Assembly (NCBI GenBank): GCA_934256695.1
Contig: CAKQPE010000114.1
Span: forward strand, 1 to 6,357
Length of the DNA stretch: 6,357 bases
Source of the DNA: an uncultured Eubacteriales bacterium
GTDB lineage: Bacteria > Bacillota > Clostridia > Lachnospirales > Anaerotignaceae
Reading direction: 5' to 3'
Each line of letters starts with the position of its first letter. Within the stretch, counting starts at the first letter, position 1. The notes beneath the pieces were generated by a model. It was not told where the DNA came from and ran no database searches. It saw only the letters and a program-made list of their open reading frames with translations. The position numbers and the translations under genes were made by a program. This document shows, piece by piece, positions 6,226 through 6,357 of this stretch.

Positions 6226-6240
6226 TTGAGCATTGCTCAA
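6226..6240 (+). repeat. Perfect small palindrome after the operon
   Basis: TTGAGC-ATT-GCTCAA is a perfect 6-bp hairpin starting 11 nt past the stop codon and ending 5 nt before the terminator stem. It resembles the hairpin found 11 nt after the antiporter stop. It may stabilise the transcript 3' end, or it may be a repeat remnant. Confidence 0.45.
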
Positions 6241-6245
6241 TATAT

Positions 6246-6276
6246 AAAAACGGCTCCGATTTTCGGAGCTGTTTTT
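6246..6276 (+). terminator. Intrinsic terminator of the ABC operon
   Basis: The stem CGGCTCCGA (6251-6259) pairs with TCGGAGCTG (6263-6271) with one G-T wobble and a TTT loop. It is followed by TTTTT (6272-6276) and preceded by AAAAA (6246-6250), which extends the stem. This is a classic Rho-independent terminator. Because the A-run gives a T-run on the other strand, it could also serve a convergent gene beyond the window. Confidence 0.92.
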
Positions 6277-6289
6277 AGTATAAATATAA

Positions 6290-6357
6290 ATTTATCGGAC
6301 TGAAAGACCTTGGGGCGTTGCCCCAATACCCCACGATTTTTTGAAAAAAATCGAGTA
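6290..6357 (+). repeat. Two-hairpin dispersed repeat, right copy (cut by window end)
   Basis: This is the reverse-complement counterpart of 153-220 (55 of 68 identical). It contains TTGGGGC-GTT-GCCCCAA (6310-6326) and a 9-bp stem CGATTTTTT / AAAAAATCG (6334-6342 with 6345-6353). It begins 75 nt after the DUF4340 stop and 13 nt after the terminator. The window edge cuts it, so its full length is unknown. It follows the operon in the same relative orientation in which the left copy follows the antiporter. Confidence 0.75.

Noticed and set aside
153..6357. Whole window as a composite transposon bounded by inverted repeats
   Set aside because: The repeats are structured hairpin elements placed after each transcription unit. 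No transposase, integrase or target duplication is visible between or beside them. Divergent transcription alone explains their inverted orientation.

Overview
The window looks like chromosomal DNA of a low-GC Gram-positive anaerobe, most likely a gut-type Clostridia lineage. The sequence evidence is the AT-rich composition, heavy use of ATA isoleucine codons, strong AGGAGG-type ribosome binding sites, two TTG start codons, and hairpin-rich dispersed repeats between genes. The exact taxon cannot be fixed from this stretch.

Layout: positions 1-286 hold no gene. They carry a series of hairpin/inverted-repeat elements that lie downstream of a minus-strand Na+/Ca2+-exchanger-family antiporter gene (287-1240). 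Positions 1241-1518 are a divergent intergenic region containing the antiporter RBS, an AT-rich promoter-like stretch, and a leader with overlapping inverted repeats. A tightly packed four-gene plus-strand operon follows (1519-6214): an ABC ATPase, its six-segment ABC-2 membrane subunit, a GldG-like extracytoplasmic auxiliary protein anchored at both ends, and a membrane-anchored DUF4340 protein. Genes 1/2 and 3/4 overlap by ATGA, and 15 nt separate genes 2 and 3. A clear intrinsic terminator (6246-6276) closes the operon, followed by another hairpin repeat that runs to the window edge.

How the genes work together: the ATPase and permease should form one ABC-2 exporter-like complex. The GldG-like and DUF4340 proteins should form an extracytoplasmic assembly around it. 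Homologous Gld proteins are needed for gliding in Bacteroidetes, but the same gene set occurs widely in non-gliders and its substrate is unknown. The antiporter is a separate transcription unit.

Most notable observation: a 68-nt element occurs at both ends (153-220 and 6290-6357) in inverted orientation. Each copy lies 66-75 nt past a stop codon and reads in the sense of the gene it follows. It contains two hairpins whose base pairs are preserved by compensatory changes. A third, more diverged hairpin at 259-275 shows three further compensatory pairs. This looks like a dispersed 3'-associated structured repeat rather than the ends of a transposon. I see no defence system, CRISPR array, RNA gene or transposase.
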